Positions 23,326 to 32,986 are shown, counted from the stretch's first letter. The stretch is 64,000 nucleotides of DNA from Niabella aurantiaca DSM 17617 (GCF_000374125.1 NZ_KB893625.1:1045161-1109160); one strand, 5' to 3'. A program made the numbers and translations. Notes: a model not told the origin generated them from the letters alone.

Positions 23326-24822
23326 CTATTCCCGGAGCATGTTATTATAATACTGCGGCCGGAGTTGCACTTTTGGTATTGAGCTGAGGGCACGTGCCCG
23401 TGTGTTTGCTGTTGCTGCTTTTGGTATGGGAAGTCCATCAATAAGATATAAAGCTGCTTTTGTGCAATCTTCCGTAACATCGCCCCAGGATTTGTCTACC
23501 CCGTCGTACACCCTGTAGTCGGGCGTAAAGCCCTCAAAAGGAACCTGCTGATCAACACTGTTTTTTGTCATAAAGGAAACAGCCCAGAAAGTAACTTTTT
23601 TGAACAGGTCGACCGGAAAGAACCCTACCGGCTTGCCAAAAGTGTTTTGGTCCCCGATCAGCTTTATGTTTCCATTAAAATAGGGTTTCAGATCGTTGAT
23701 CAGCAGTTCGGCAGAGGATGCTGTCTGCTCGCTTACAATGACGAACAGCTTGGCCGGATTGATGGGAAATCCTGTTATTACATTGGTTTTATTGAACGTT
23801 ATGGTATTGGATTCGGGCTTGTAGTAGGTGGCGCTGTAGGAATGTCTTGTGCGCATTAACGTATAGTTCCCGGCCTGCAGGTTCTGGTTATAGTAATAGG
23901 TGTACATTTTTTTGCCATTGCTTACCGTAGCAGGCGCCAGGCTATTGGCCATGAAATCCTGGGTACGGGTAAAGCCTCCGTTGTTATATCTCAGGTCAAG
24001 GATGATATTTTTTACACCGGCATCGTTAAAGGTGCCAAGCGCCGTTTCAAGCGCCGCACGGGAATCTTCCAGCCGGTCAAAGAACTTATAGACCAGGTAT
24101 CCGGCCTTGGTACCGCCGGGGGACTGCAACACTGTTGAGTAGAGCACAGATGCGGGTGTAAAGGAGCCGATCGATAAATCGAGCGTCACTTCTCCGCCGC
24201 CGGGCTTTTCAAAGGTCACATTTGCAGACTTTTTTGTTTGGCTATAGAACATGTCGTTCAAAGTGCCGATGGAACCGTTGTCATATTTTAGTATTTCGGT
24301 TCCAACCTTCACCATTTTCCAGCCCCGCTGCACGCCTTTTTTCCCGGCATCAGAATCGGGAAATACATAGGTGACAAACCATCCGGCAAAGTCGGGGTCA
24401 TATTCGAAAGCGGTATATTTGGGAATACGTGCTTTCCAGCCCGATTTTATAAAGAATCCATAGCTGTTTTCCGGTTGGGTCGCCTGGCTGCCTGCTTCGC
24501 TGTCATAGTAGTCGGTAGCATAGCTGTACTCCTTATCCTGATCGTAGGAATTGGTATTCCGTACGGCTTCAATAGCGGCCTCGGCGGTTTCCAGGGCTGT
24601 TGTCTTTACGTATTGCCTTGGGTTGAAGGACCCGTAGGTGGTGCTCCTGATCTCGTTCCAGTAGTAGATCTCTCTTGAGAACAAATAGACAGAGTCAGCG
24701 ATCCGCTGCAATTCTGTGCCATCAGCATCCGGTTTTACATCAAGGAGTTTGCTTTTATCTGTGCAGGAAGTGAGCAGTATTGTGCAGAGATAAACAAGAG
24801 CGCCAATAGAAAAAACACGCAT
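23326..24822 (-). CDS. S41 family (C-terminal processing) peptidase, lipoprotein
   Basis: 498 residues from the ATG at 24822, chosen because it gives a lipoprotein signal (YLCTILLTSCTDK) and avoids overlap with the upstream gene. A PDZ domain follows (WFVTYVFPDSDAGKKGVQRG), then the S41 core LDLRYNNGGFTRTQDF and the nucleophile region TASSAELLINDLKPY, with GKPVGFFPV distal. The enzyme probably trims misfolded or exported proteins in the periplasm/outer membrane. Length fits Bacteroidota S41 lipoproteins. Confidence 0.88.
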   Translation of the reverse strand: MRVFSIGALVYLCTILLTSCTDKSKLLDVKPDADGTELQRIADSVYLFSREIYYWNEIRSTTYGSFNPRQYVKTTALETAEAAIEAVRNTNSYDQDKEYSYATDYYDSEAGSQATQPENSYGFFIKSGWKARIPKYTAFEYDPDFAGWFVTYVFPDSDAGKKGVQRGWKMVKVGTEILKYDNGSIGTLNDMFYSQTKKSANVTFEKPGGGEVTLDLSIGSFTPASVLYSTVLQSPGGTKAGYLVYKFFDRLEDSRAALETALGTFNDAGVKNIILDLRYNNGGFTRTQDFMANSLAPATVSNGKKMYTYYYNQNLQAGNYTLMRTRHSYSATYYKPESNTITFNKTNVITGFPINPAKLFVIVSEQTASSAELLINDLKPYFNGNIKLIGDQNTFGKPVGFFPVDLFKKVTFWAVSFMTKNSVDQQVPFEGFTPDYRVYDGVDKSWGDVTEDCTKAALYLIDGLPIPKAATANTRARALSSIPKVQLRPQYYNNMLRE

Positions 24823-24857
24823 AAGGCCCGGAATATTTGTGAAAAGATAGGGATTAA

Positions 24858-25895
24858 TTAGTTTTTTTTTGTGAAAATTTTCATAACCTTCTCCGCTATC
24901 TGGCCGGGGGTTATTTCCTGCATGCAACCGGCAGCTCCGTGTACAGGACAGGACTTATTTCCAAAGACTGAGGACGGACGGCAGGGCAGATCTGTTTGAA
25001 CAGCATTGTCGGGGTCCTGGCCCCATCCGTAAAAACCCAGCCAGGGATGGGTACCGCCCCAAACGGAAACGACCGGAACCCCGTAAAGGGATGCCAGGTG
25101 CATATTGGCAGAATCCATGGTCAGCATAACGTCCATCCGGGCGATCAGTTGCAGCTCTTCTGCAAACGGATAGCGGCCGGCGATCACCTGGATGTTCTGG
25201 TGTCCGGTTGCCCATTGCTCCAGTACCGGAGCTTCGGCCCTGCTGCCCAACAGATAAAGAGTATGGGCTTCATTGCCTTGCAGCAGGCGTACCACCTGCT
25301 CCATTTTCTGCAGTGGGTACATCTTAGCGGCATGTTTTGCAAAAGGCGCGATGCCGATCCGGAACGGAATATTGCCGACCTCGTTTGCTACCGGGTCTGA
25401 CGGCTGACTGCTGATTGCTGATTGCTGATGACTGATATCTGTCGTCACTCCCAGCTTTGCAAATACATCCGCATACCGTTGAAACGTGGTCTTCAGCGGG
25501 CGCAGCTTTTTATTGCGGGGCCGGGTCAGCTCTTTTTTTTCTCTCCGTCCTTTATCGATGACCGCTACGGGGATGGCCCCCAAAAAGTTGCGGATGATCT
25601 TTGTGCGCAGCACATCGTGCAGGTCTGCAACCGCATCGAACGGGATCTCCTTCTTTAATTGACGGGCCAGCGTTAGCAGTCCGCTGATCCCTTTGTATTG
25701 CTCCCGGATATCGGCGCCGTAAAAGTGAAGCCGGTCGATATGCTCAAAAAGTGGTTTGTGGAAAGGCACCGATACCAGGGTGACCTGTAGTTGAGGATGC
25801 TGCTGTAGCAACAGTTTCAGGACCGGAACCGTCATGGCAACATCGCCCAGTGCAGAGAACCGTAAAGCCAGTATATGTTTGGGAGCCGGGGCCAT
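24858..25895 (-). CDS. Family 9 glycosyltransferase (heptosyltransferase-like)
   Basis: 345 residues from the ATG at 25895, which overlaps the upstream stop by one base (TAATG), indicating translational coupling. GT9 features: HILALRFSALGDVAMTVPVL at the N-terminus, ADLHDVLRTKIIRNF, and the donor-site region MDSANMHLASLYGVPVVSVWGGTHP. It probably adds a sugar to the lipopolysaccharide core at the inner membrane. Around residues 155-170 is a low-complexity stretch HQQSAISSQPSD coded by a CTGA-type repeat (25397-25438) that looks inserted. Confidence 0.88.
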   Translation of the reverse strand: MAPAPKHILALRFSALGDVAMTVPVLKLLLQQHPQLQVTLVSVPFHKPLFEHIDRLHFYGADIREQYKGISGLLTLARQLKKEIPFDAVADLHDVLRTKIIRNFLGAIPVAVIDKGRREKKELTRPRNKKLRPLKTTFQRYADVFAKLGVTTDISHQQSAISSQPSDPVANEVGNIPFRIGIAPFAKHAAKMYPLQKMEQVVRLLQGNEAHTLYLLGSRAEAPVLEQWATGHQNIQVIAGRYPFAEELQLIARMDVMLTMDSANMHLASLYGVPVVSVWGGTHPWLGFYGWGQDPDNAVQTDLPCRPSSVFGNKSCPVHGAAGCMQEITPGQIAEKVMKIFTKKN

Positions 25896-26506
25896 TATTT
25901 TTTTTGCTGATAGAGTACCGGGTTCAGGCTTTCGTCGTTGTACATCTTCATCTGCCGGTACACTTTCATGTATTTTTTTCCTGTGACGATATCGCTGAGC
26001 AGCTGGTCGATGGCGGTTGAAAGGTCTTCCCGCTGGGTCAGCAATATGCTCAGTTTGGCGGTGCAGGCCTCCCGGTGTGCGGCGGAAGCCTCTTCGCGCG
26101 CGGCTTCCAGGTGCATATGATAGATCTTTAGCTCCAGGATGGACAGGCGGTCGATGGCCCATGCCGGGCTTTCGGTATTGAAGGATGCATCGCCGGCAGG
26201 TATTGTGTCGCGGTATTGCTGCAGGAACCAGCTGTCGATGTATTCCACCATATCCGTGCGGTGCTGGTTGGAGCGATCGATGCGCCGTTTAATTTCAAGT
26301 GCATTTACGGGGTCGATCTGCGGATCGCGGATGATGTCCTCCAGGTGCCATTGTACGGTGTCGATCCAGTTCTTTTCATACATCAAAGACTCCAGGGTGC
26401 CCTTGGCGTATGGGTTGTTAACGGGGGTATCCACGTCGTCCGTTTTATGATAATCGGTAATGCTTTGCTGAAAAATCAGGATCCAGTCTGCCGTGCGCAT
26501 GATCAA
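25895..26506 (-). CDS. DUF4254 domain protein
   Basis: 203 residues, helical, with the DUF4254 pattern: DWILIFQQSITDYHKTDD, NPYAKGTLESLMYEKNWIDT, and NALEIKRRIDRSNQHRTDMVE. The domain is confined mostly to Bacteroidota and has no known activity. It is translationally coupled to a GT9 gene, an arrangement that suggests a role in surface glycan synthesis. ATG at 26506 or 26500 are equally possible. Confidence 0.85.
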   Translation of the reverse strand: MIMRTADWILIFQQSITDYHKTDDVDTPVNNPYAKGTLESLMYEKNWIDTVQWHLEDIIRDPQIDPVNALEIKRRIDRSNQHRTDMVEYIDSWFLQQYRDTIPAGDASFNTESPAWAIDRLSILELKIYHMHLEAAREEASAAHREACTAKLSILLTQREDLSTAIDQLLSDIVTGKKYMKVYRQMKMYNDESLNPVLYQQKK

Positions 26507-26579
26507 ATTTATTTTTGAATTAAAATCTCCCGCAAATGTAAGCTACCGGGATCAGATTGTGGTATTGGGAGATGGATTT

Positions 26580-26720
26580 GAAAATTTGAGAATTTGAGAA
26601 TGAATGACCTTTTATGGATTGATAATGTACGCTCCGGTAGAAATTCATCTCTCAATTACAGGAGTCAAAAATCAAGTATCCAATATCTAATATCCAGTAT
26701 CCTGAATCGCTCCCCGGCTA
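26580..26720. repeat. AT-rich intergenic repeat with TAATGTACGYTCCGG core
   Basis: Contains TAATGTACGCTCCGG (26623-26637), 14 of 15 bases shared with 38835-38849, plus TATC-rich tracts (CCAATATC, CCAGTATCC) also seen near 38800. No coding frame. It probably belongs to the same intergenic repeat family as 38785-38914. The rest of 26507-26750 holds nothing else. Confidence 0.45.
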
Positions 26721-26750
26721 TAAACCGGATCTGGCAGTAAACCTGAAACC

Positions 26751-27983
26751 TCAAACTTCCTCATAATTCAGGTCCTTATGAAATGTTTCCGGCAGGGTCA
26801 GTACCGCAATGGTGGAAATGGCCATCACGATCACAATGGTGATGATGGCGCCGTTTACGTAGCCTATATTACCAATGCCGCGTATTTCTTTAAAAAGCAG
26901 CAGGATCAGCGGAAGTAATCCGCGCACAAAATTGGGAATGGTAGTGGCTGCCGTAGCCCTGAGGTTGGTACCGAACTGTTCGGCTCCCACCGTAACAAAA
27001 ATAGCCCAGAAGCCGATGCTGAAGCCCAGGAAAAAGCAAAGGGTGTACATCCACCCGGAAGACCCGTTCCATTGGGTGGTAAAATACAGCAGGATGGAGA
27101 TAAGGGTTAACGCATAAAAGATATACAGCGCTTTTTTGCGGCTTTTCAGCCATTGGCTTACCAGCCCGATCATGATGTCGCCGATCGCCAGCCCGATATA
27201 GGCGTACATGATCGACCGGCCCGGATCAATATCTTCCGCAATGCCAAATTGTTTGCCGAATTCGCTGCTGAAGGTCACCAGGATACCGATCACCAGCCAG
27301 GTGGGCAGCCCGATTACAATACTCTTGACGTATTTGCTGAACCGTTCTTTTGTGTTGATCAGCATGGAGAACTGTCCCTTTTTTACATCGCTTTTGCGTA
27401 TCCGGTCGTAAAGCCCCGATTCCAGCACTGAGATCCGGAGCAACAATAACAGGATGCCCAGCCCGCCGCCGATGAAATAGCAGGTCCGCCAGTGAAATTC
27501 TTCTTTTATCAAAAAGGCAATGGCAGCACCGAGCACACCAAAACCGGCAACAATAGAAGTGCCGATCCCCCGTTTTTCTTTTGGAAGCAGCTCGGCCACC
27601 AGGGTAATGCCGGCGCCCAGTTCACCCGCCAGCCCGATACCGGCAAAAAAACGAATAGCGGTATATTGCGTTACATTTTGAACAAAACCATTGCAAATAT
27701 TGGCAATGGAATAAATCAGAATGGAACCGAATAATACTTTTACCCTTCCTTTTTTATCGCCCCAGATGCCCCAGAGGATGCCGCCGATCAGCAACCCGGC
27801 CATCTGTGCGGAGAGGATCCATTCTCCCTGGGTGGTGATCTCCTCCGGGGTCAATCCCAGTTCTTTCAGGCTGGGAATGCGGATGATCCCGAAGATCAGG
27901 AGGTCGTAGATGTCAACGAAATAGCCCAGCGCGGCTACGACAACGGTCAGGCTGAAAACAGAAGCCTGTTTTTGAACGTTCAT
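26751..27983 (-). CDS. MFS transporter
   Basis: 410 residues with about 12 membrane segments. Major facilitator motifs: GGILWGIWGDKKGRVKVLFGS (motif A, loop 2-3, GxxxDKxGR), GIGLAGELGAGITLVAELLPKEKRG after helix 5, and ESGLYDRIRKSD between halves. It resembles the sugar/organic acid porter branch. The substrate is not evident. It lies 9 bases downstream of the aroQ stop in the same direction, so they may be co-transcribed, which hints at an aromatic or organic acid substrate without proving it. Confidence 0.85.
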   Translation of the reverse strand: MNVQKQASVFSLTVVVAALGYFVDIYDLLIFGIIRIPSLKELGLTPEEITTQGEWILSAQMAGLLIGGILWGIWGDKKGRVKVLFGSILIYSIANICNGFVQNVTQYTAIRFFAGIGLAGELGAGITLVAELLPKEKRGIGTSIVAGFGVLGAAIAFLIKEEFHWRTCYFIGGGLGILLLLLRISVLESGLYDRIRKSDVKKGQFSMLINTKERFSKYVKSIVIGLPTWLVIGILVTFSSEFGKQFGIAEDIDPGRSIMYAYIGLAIGDIMIGLVSQWLKSRKKALYIFYALTLISILLYFTTQWNGSSGWMYTLCFFLGFSIGFWAIFVTVGAEQFGTNLRATAATTIPNFVRGLLPLILLLFKEIRGIGNIGYVNGAIITIVIVMAISTIAVLTLPETFHKDLNYEEV

Positions 27984-27992
27984 AGAAATGGT

Positions 27993-28418
27993 TTATTTTT
28001 TGGCATCCAGTAAATAGTGTACCGCCAGCTCATATCCTTTTAGCCCGAGGCCAATGATGCTTCCGGCGGCCTTTGCGCTTACATGAGAGAGCTTCCGGAA
28101 CTCTTCACGGGCATGCACGTTGCTGATATGCACTTCTACAACAGGCGTTTTTATCGATGCGATGGCATCGCCGATGGCTACGGACGTATGGGTATAGGCG
28201 GCAGGGTTTAAAATAATGCCGTCCGTTTCAAACCCGTATTGTTGCAGCGCACCGACCAGCTCGCCCTCAATATTACTTTGAAAATAATCAAAATGGACTT
28301 CGGGGAACTTTGCCCGGAGCTGCTCGAAAAATGATTCAAAACTGGCATCGCCATAGATGCCCGGCTCCCGCTTTCCCAGTAAATTGAGATTTGGCCCGTT
28401 AATGATCGCAAGCTTCAT
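27993..28418 (-). CDS. aroQ: Type II 3-dehydroquinate dehydratase
   Basis: 141 residues, the usual size. Conserved elements: IINGPNLNLLGKREPGIYG (catalytic Arg and lid Tyr), YFQSNIEGELV, IILNPAAYTHTSVAIGDAI (catalytic Asn/His region) and VEVHISNVHAREEFR. It dehydrates 3-dehydroquinate to 3-dehydroshikimate in the shikimate pathway as a dodecamer in the cytoplasm. An MFS gene follows closely. Confidence 0.95.
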   Translation of the reverse strand: MKLAIINGPNLNLLGKREPGIYGDASFESFFEQLRAKFPEVHFDYFQSNIEGELVGALQQYGFETDGIILNPAAYTHTSVAIGDAIASIKTPVVEVHISNVHAREEFRKLSHVSAKAAGSIIGLGLKGYELAVHYLLDAKK

Positions 28419-28631
28419 GTATTGCTTTTTTAGAGGGCTAATATAAACATTTGAGCGTGGAAACCACGTGTTTGGAATTGAAATTTTACTGGTGCCATTT
28501 AACCGTATGATTTGTGGAGTTATTTAGCAGCCTTCGTAGCGCCCTTTGCGGATTCTCTTCGGGCTTTGTGGTTAACGGGCAGCGCTTTGTTTTCTGGGGC
28601 GGGTCGTTTATTTTTAACCCAATCGTTTATA

Positions 28632-28881
28632 ATGACCAATAAAAAAATAGGACTGCTGGTAGGAAGCCTGCGGGCCGCCTCTTACAGCCGCAAACCACCA
28701 CCTGCGGCAGGCCATGGTATTTTTAAACGTGCCTGTGATGCAGCAGCCGGGAGCCTATCTGAGCAATATCACGGCCTGCTTCGGCGATCCTTCATCGGAA
28801 GACAGGAAGCGCCTGGAAAAATTCCTGGAAGATTTTCTGAATGCTTATGTGGAATGGATATCCGCCAGGGGAGGGGCGTAA
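28632..28881 (+). pseudogene. NAD(P)H-dependent FMN reductase, internally deleted
   Basis: The start MTNKKIGLLVGSLRAASYSR is the flavodoxin-like N-terminus (phosphate loop) of NADPH-dependent FMN reductases. After about codon 21 the sequence jumps to the C-terminus in another frame: HHLRQAMVFLNVPVMQQPGA, ending WISARGGA and TAA at 28879. About 110 residues including the middle of the fold are gone, so the gene is dead. Upstream 28419-28631 holds its probable promoter and nothing else. Confidence 0.8.
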
Positions 28882-28883
28882 TC

Positions 28884-29393
28884 CTACATCTGGAACAGGG
28901 CCCGCAGTTCTGCGGCATCGATCGGCTTCATTTTGCCACCCAGGATGAGCCGTAGCTGCCGGCGGCGGAGCGCACCTTCAAAAAGCAGGACCTCCTTTTC
29001 GGTCACCGGTTCCAGTGCCGGTACAGGGGCCGGCTTCCCGTGGGGATCGAGGCCTACAAACGTATAATAGGCCTCATTGCTTTTATACCGGTAGCGGTTC
29101 ACCAGGTCTTCTCCGTGTACCACCATATGGACTTCTATCGAAGAGTGAAACGCACGGGTGACTTTTGCCTCAATATGCACCGAGTTCCCCAGCCTGATGG
29201 GGTTCTCAAAAGAGATATTATCTACGGATGCCGTTACCACGGGAAGGTTGGCGTGCTTTTGCGCGGATAACGCAGCGGCAATATCCATCCAGTACATCAG
29301 GCGCCCCCCCATCAGGTTCCCAAAAGTATTGGTATCATTGGGCAATACCAGCTCCGTCATCACGATCAGGCTGTCTGCAGGATTTTTTGCCAT
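28884..29393 (-). CDS. Acyl-CoA thioesterase (hotdog fold)
   Basis: 170 residues from the ATG at 29393 (a longer frame lacks the hotdog start). Pattern: MTELVLPNDTNTFGNLMGGR then LMYWMDIAAALSAQKHA, and VDNISFENPIRLGNSVHIEA. This is the BACH/YciA-like acyl-CoA hydrolase family, with the Asn/Asp pair in the central helix as catalytic site. It hydrolyses acyl-CoA in the cytoplasm. The C-terminal ~40 residues are a poorly conserved tail. Convergent with the FMN reductase remnant. Confidence 0.88.
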   Translation of the reverse strand: MAKNPADSLIVMTELVLPNDTNTFGNLMGGRLMYWMDIAAALSAQKHANLPVVTASVDNISFENPIRLGNSVHIEAKVTRAFHSSIEVHMVVHGEDLVNRYRYKSNEAYYTFVGLDPHGKPAPVPALEPVTEKEVLLFEGALRRRQLRLILGGKMKPIDAAELRALFQM

Positions 29394-29610
29394 TTCAGAT
29401 TTTTTGCAAAAGTAGGAGGATACGGCTAATTTAGAAAACCCGGCGCAAATGGCAGGAAGAGCCGCTGATGCGCAGATCTGTGTCATAGTAGCTGCGGTAT
29501 CGTTGAAATTAAAAATAATCAGCGGATCGGCGGTGTTTTATGTCCGGTATCGGAGGGGCGGTGGATATTACGTTCCTTCCTGCTCAAACGGTTGCACCCG
29601 GTCTTTTTTT

Positions 29611-29643
29611 TTGAAAATACAAAAGACGGCGGCCTTACCTTTG
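29611..29643 (+). promoter_or_regulatory. Promoter of the proline dehydrogenase gene
   Basis: TTTTTTTG (-33, ending at 29613) and a perfect Bacteroidota -7 box TACCTTTG (29636-29643), with about 22 bases between. The ATG follows 21 bases after the -7 box. Confidence 0.6.
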
Positions 29644-29664
29644 CCGGATATTTTAATAGGTTAT

Positions 29665-30894
29665 ATGCAAGAAGAAAAATTACCGGTATCATTCGATAAT
29701 ACGGAATTCGCATTTAAATACAAATCGGACGGTGAGTTAAGGCAGGCAAGGCTGTTGTTCTCCATGATGGGACAACCCGCGCTGGTAAAACTGGGTACCC
29801 GGCTTACTCCCTGGGCCATTAAAAATAAACTACCCATCAAAGGGCTGATACGGAGCACGATCTTTAAACAGTTTGTGGGTGGTGAAACGCTGGAAGAAAC
29901 CGCAAAGGTTGCTGCCCGGTTAGGACGCTATAACGTACAGGTGATCCTCGATTATGGTGTAGAGGGTGGGGAAGATTCGGAAAAGGAATACGATCACGCT
30001 GCCGGGGAGTTCATCCGGGTAATTGACTATGCGGCTACCCAATCCAATATACCTTTTATGAGTGTCAAGGTGACGGGGTTTTCGCGGTTCTCTTTGCTAG
30101 AAAAGATCGACCGGCTGATGACCGCGGTCACCGGAACCCTCATCAAACGGTACCTGCAGGTGATCGATCAGCTGGATACTGCTGAAAAAGAAGAATGGCA
30201 CCGGGTGCGCACCAGGCTGCTGCGCATTTGTGAACGGGCCGCTGAGAAAAAGATCGGTGTATTAATCGACGCAGAAGAAACCTGGATACAGGATCCGGTG
30301 GATGCGCTGACCATTTTAATGATGGATACTTTTAATAAGATGACCCCCATTATTTATAACACCGTGCAACTGTACCGGCACGACCGGCTGCAGTTTTTGA
30401 AGGACTGCCATGAAGCTGCCGTAGAGCGGAATTTTGTGCTTGCGGTAAAGCTGGTGCGCGGCGCCTATATGGAAAAGGAACGGGCCCGCGCGACGGAGAG
30501 GGGTTATTCCTCACCGATACAACCCGATAAGGCCAGCACTGACCGCGACTACGACTCGGGCGTGCAATTCAGCCTGGAACACCTGGAACGGATTGCGCTT
30601 GTGGTGGCTACGCATAACGAAAGGAGCAACCTTAAAGCGGTAGCGTTCTTGCAGGAGAACGGGCTGCCCCCGGATCACCCGCATGTACATTTCAGCCAGC
30701 TATACGGAATGAGTGATAACATCACCTTTAACCTGGCAGCTGCCGGATGCAGCGTAAGCAAATACCTGCCGTTTGGGCCGATTGATGATGTGATCCCTTA
30801 TCTGATGCGCCGCGCACAGGAGAACACTTCCGTAAAAGGGCAGACCGGCCGGGAGCTGGGACTGATCAAAAAAGAGCTGCTGCGCCGGAAATAG
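29665..30894 (+). CDS. Proline dehydrogenase
   Basis: 409 residues from the ATG at 29665, which follows the promoter box; the longer upstream frame has no family match. Stand-alone PRODH TIM barrel: IKGLIRSTIFKQFVGGETLE, MSVKVTGFSRFSLLEK, VLIDAEETWIQDPVD, VLAVKLVRGAYMEKERAR, and the end ENTSVKGQTGRELGLIKKEL. It oxidises L-proline to pyrroline-5-carboxylate with FAD, feeding electrons to quinone at the inner membrane. Length is normal for the Bacteroidota form. No P5C dehydrogenase gene adjoins. Confidence 0.92.
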   Translation: MQEEKLPVSFDNTEFAFKYKSDGELRQARLLFSMMGQPALVKLGTRLTPWAIKNKLPIKGLIRSTIFKQFVGGETLEETAKVAARLGRYNVQVILDYGVEGGEDSEKEYDHAAGEFIRVIDYAATQSNIPFMSVKVTGFSRFSLLEKIDRLMTAVTGTLIKRYLQVIDQLDTAEKEEWHRVRTRLLRICERAAEKKIGVLIDAEETWIQDPVDALTILMMDTFNKMTPIIYNTVQLYRHDRLQFLKDCHEAAVERNFVLAVKLVRGAYMEKERARATERGYSSPIQPDKASTDRDYDSGVQFSLEHLERIALVVATHNERSNLKAVAFLQENGLPPDHPHVHFSQLYGMSDNITFNLAAAGCSVSKYLPFGPIDDVIPYLMRRAQENTSVKGQTGRELGLIKKELLRRK

Positions 30895-31266
30895 CATGCA
30901 TTTCAAATTCTGCAGATTTGAGCAGATACATAGATAAGTCGTCTTCCTGCCTGGATTTTAATTGATTAAGCCGGTTATCCCGTCAGCTTTGTCGGGAATA
31001 TGGTTCCTTTAACGGATCTTCTTAACTGCTTTTTTCCTCAGGTATTGTTATTTGGTAAAATTGAAAGATAGATACCGAGGCAAATCCTGTAAGCCCTTCT
31101 CTGGAGAAGCCTAAAACAAATGGCATTCAGCCCTAAAAATGTAATCGATTTCATTATTTTGAAAAAATAACTATATTTATTCCTCAAAACGAGGACGGGT
31201 TGTTTGCAGAACGGTGAAGCGCGTTATTCTTATTTAACGATATTTTAAAAACCAATTTCAGGAATC
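30895..31266. other. Intergenic leader of the GMC oxidoreductase gene
   Basis: No gene seen. A possible promoter is TTTTG near 31156 with TATATTTA about 18 bases later (near 31173-31180), close to the TAnnTTTG pattern. No riboswitch fold recognised. Confidence 0.3.
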
Positions 31267-32946
31267 ATGGCGGATAATAACTACGATGCAATTGTGATCG
31301 GCTCAGGTATCAGCGGCGGATGGGCTGCCAAAGAGCTCTGTGAAAAAGGACTCAAAGTGTTGTTGCTGGAGCGCGGCAAGGACGTAAAACATGTAACCGA
31401 TTATGTAAACGCCGGCAAAGGGCCTTGGGAGTTTGCGCATCACGGCAGTATGACCCTGGCGCAGAAAAAGCTTTATCCGAATCGCATCCGGGGATTTGGC
31501 CCTAACGAGATCAACCTGGATTGGTGGGCCAATGACACGGAGACGCCCTATACCGAAATAAAACAGTTCAACTGGTTCCGCGGCTACCAGGTGGGAGGGC
31601 GCTCATTGCTATGGGGCAAGCAGACCTACCGATGGAGCGATATCGACTTTGAGGCCAATGCCAGGGACGGTATAGCGGTGGATTGGCCCGTGCGGTATTC
31701 CGAAATAGCTCCCTGGTACGATCATGTGGAGCGGTTCATCGGCGTCAGCGGCAGCGTGGAGCATCTGCCGCAGTTGCCCGACGGACAGTTTCTGCCGCCC
31801 ATGGAAATGAATGTCGTTGAAAAAGATATGGCTGCCCGTATCAAAGAAGCTTACAATGACCGGCGCCGCATGATCATTGGTCGTTGTGCGCATCTTACGG
31901 AAGCACTGCCCGGTCGCACCAAATGCCAGTACCGGAACAAATGTGATCTCGGATGCCCGTACGGCGGCTATTTCAGCACCCAGTCTTCCACGCTTCCTGC
32001 GGCCCTGAAAACAGGCAACCTGACCTTGCGTCCGTGGAGCATTGTAACCCGTATCCTGTATGATAAAGATCAAAAAAAAGCAACCGGAGTGGAGGTGCTT
32101 GATGCGGAGACCAACAAAACCTACGAATACAGATCGAAGATCGTTTTCCTGAATGCCTCTACCCTCAACAGTACCTGGGTATTGCTGCATTCTGCCACAG
32201 ATATATGGCCGGGTGGCCTCGGCAGCAGCAACGGTGAGCTGGGGCACAACCTGATGGACCACCACCTGGGTTCGGGCGCCGGCGGCCGGGCTGAAGGATA
32301 CGAGGATAAATATACATATGGCCGCCGACCCAATGGCGTTTATATTCCCCGTTACCGGAACCTGAACGGCGAAAAAAGAGACTATATCCGCGGCTTTGGA
32401 TACCAGGGAGGCGCCGGCCGGGGACGTGGTACCCGGGCCGCCGAAGAAATAGCGGTGGGTACCGCATTGAAAGAAGCGCTTACCGAGCCGGGAACCTGGA
32501 ATGTATGGATGGGTGGTTTTGGAGAAGTGCTGCCTTATCATGACAATGTGGTAACACTGGATAAAAACAGGAAAGATAAATGGGGCCTGAATGTGCTGGC
32601 TATTGATGCCGAGCTGAAAGAGAATGAGCAAAAGATGCGTAAAGAGATCATCAGCGATGGTAAAGAAATGCTGGAAAAGGCAGGGATAAAAGATGTGTAC
32701 GGATTCGATAATGATGGCATCATGGGGCAGGGCATTCATGAAATGGGAACAGCGCGTATGGGGCTGGATCCCAAAACCTCCGTATTGAACAGGTGGAACC
32801 AGGTATGGGACGCCCCTAATGTGTTTGTGACCGACGGCTCGTTTATGGCATCGGCGGGTTGTGTAAACCCTTCTCTTACTTATATGGCATTTACTGCCCG
32901 CGCCGTGGATCACGCCGTTGATGAACTGAAAAAACAGAATCTATAA
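31267..32946 (+). CDS. GMC family FAD oxidoreductase
   Basis: 559 residues. FAD site at the start (YDAIVIGSGISGGWAAKELC), GMC features VGGRSLLWGKQTYRW, a Cys-rich patch KCQYRNKCDLGCPYGG, and the C-terminal active-site region HEMGTARMG ... NVFVTDGSFMASAGCVNPSL. This is the branch found with gluconate-2-dehydrogenase subunit 3 partners, oxidising sugars or polyols. The partner gene lies 40 bases downstream. There is no signal peptide on this subunit, and it is probably carried out by the partner's signal. Confidence 0.92.
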   Translation: MADNNYDAIVIGSGISGGWAAKELCEKGLKVLLLERGKDVKHVTDYVNAGKGPWEFAHHGSMTLAQKKLYPNRIRGFGPNEINLDWWANDTETPYTEIKQFNWFRGYQVGGRSLLWGKQTYRWSDIDFEANARDGIAVDWPVRYSEIAPWYDHVERFIGVSGSVEHLPQLPDGQFLPPMEMNVVEKDMAARIKEAYNDRRRMIIGRCAHLTEALPGRTKCQYRNKCDLGCPYGGYFSTQSSTLPAALKTGNLTLRPWSIVTRILYDKDQKKATGVEVLDAETNKTYEYRSKIVFLNASTLNSTWVLLHSATDIWPGGLGSSNGELGHNLMDHHLGSGAGGRAEGYEDKYTYGRRPNGVYIPRYRNLNGEKRDYIRGFGYQGGAGRGRGTRAAEEIAVGTALKEALTEPGTWNVWMGGFGEVLPYHDNVVTLDKNRKDKWGLNVLAIDAELKENEQKMRKEIISDGKEMLEKAGIKDVYGFDNDGIMGQGIHEMGTARMGLDPKTSVLNRWNQVWDAPNVFVTDGSFMASAGCVNPSLTYMAFTARAVDHAVDELKKQNL

Positions 32947-32986
32947 TTCGATCAGAAAGGATGATCCCATCTAAAAATGAAACATT

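Noticed and set aside
31609-32913. 434-codon minus-strand frame opposite the GMC oxidoreductase
   Set aside because: The + strand has an unmistakable GMC protein; the antisense frame has no family pattern or start signals.
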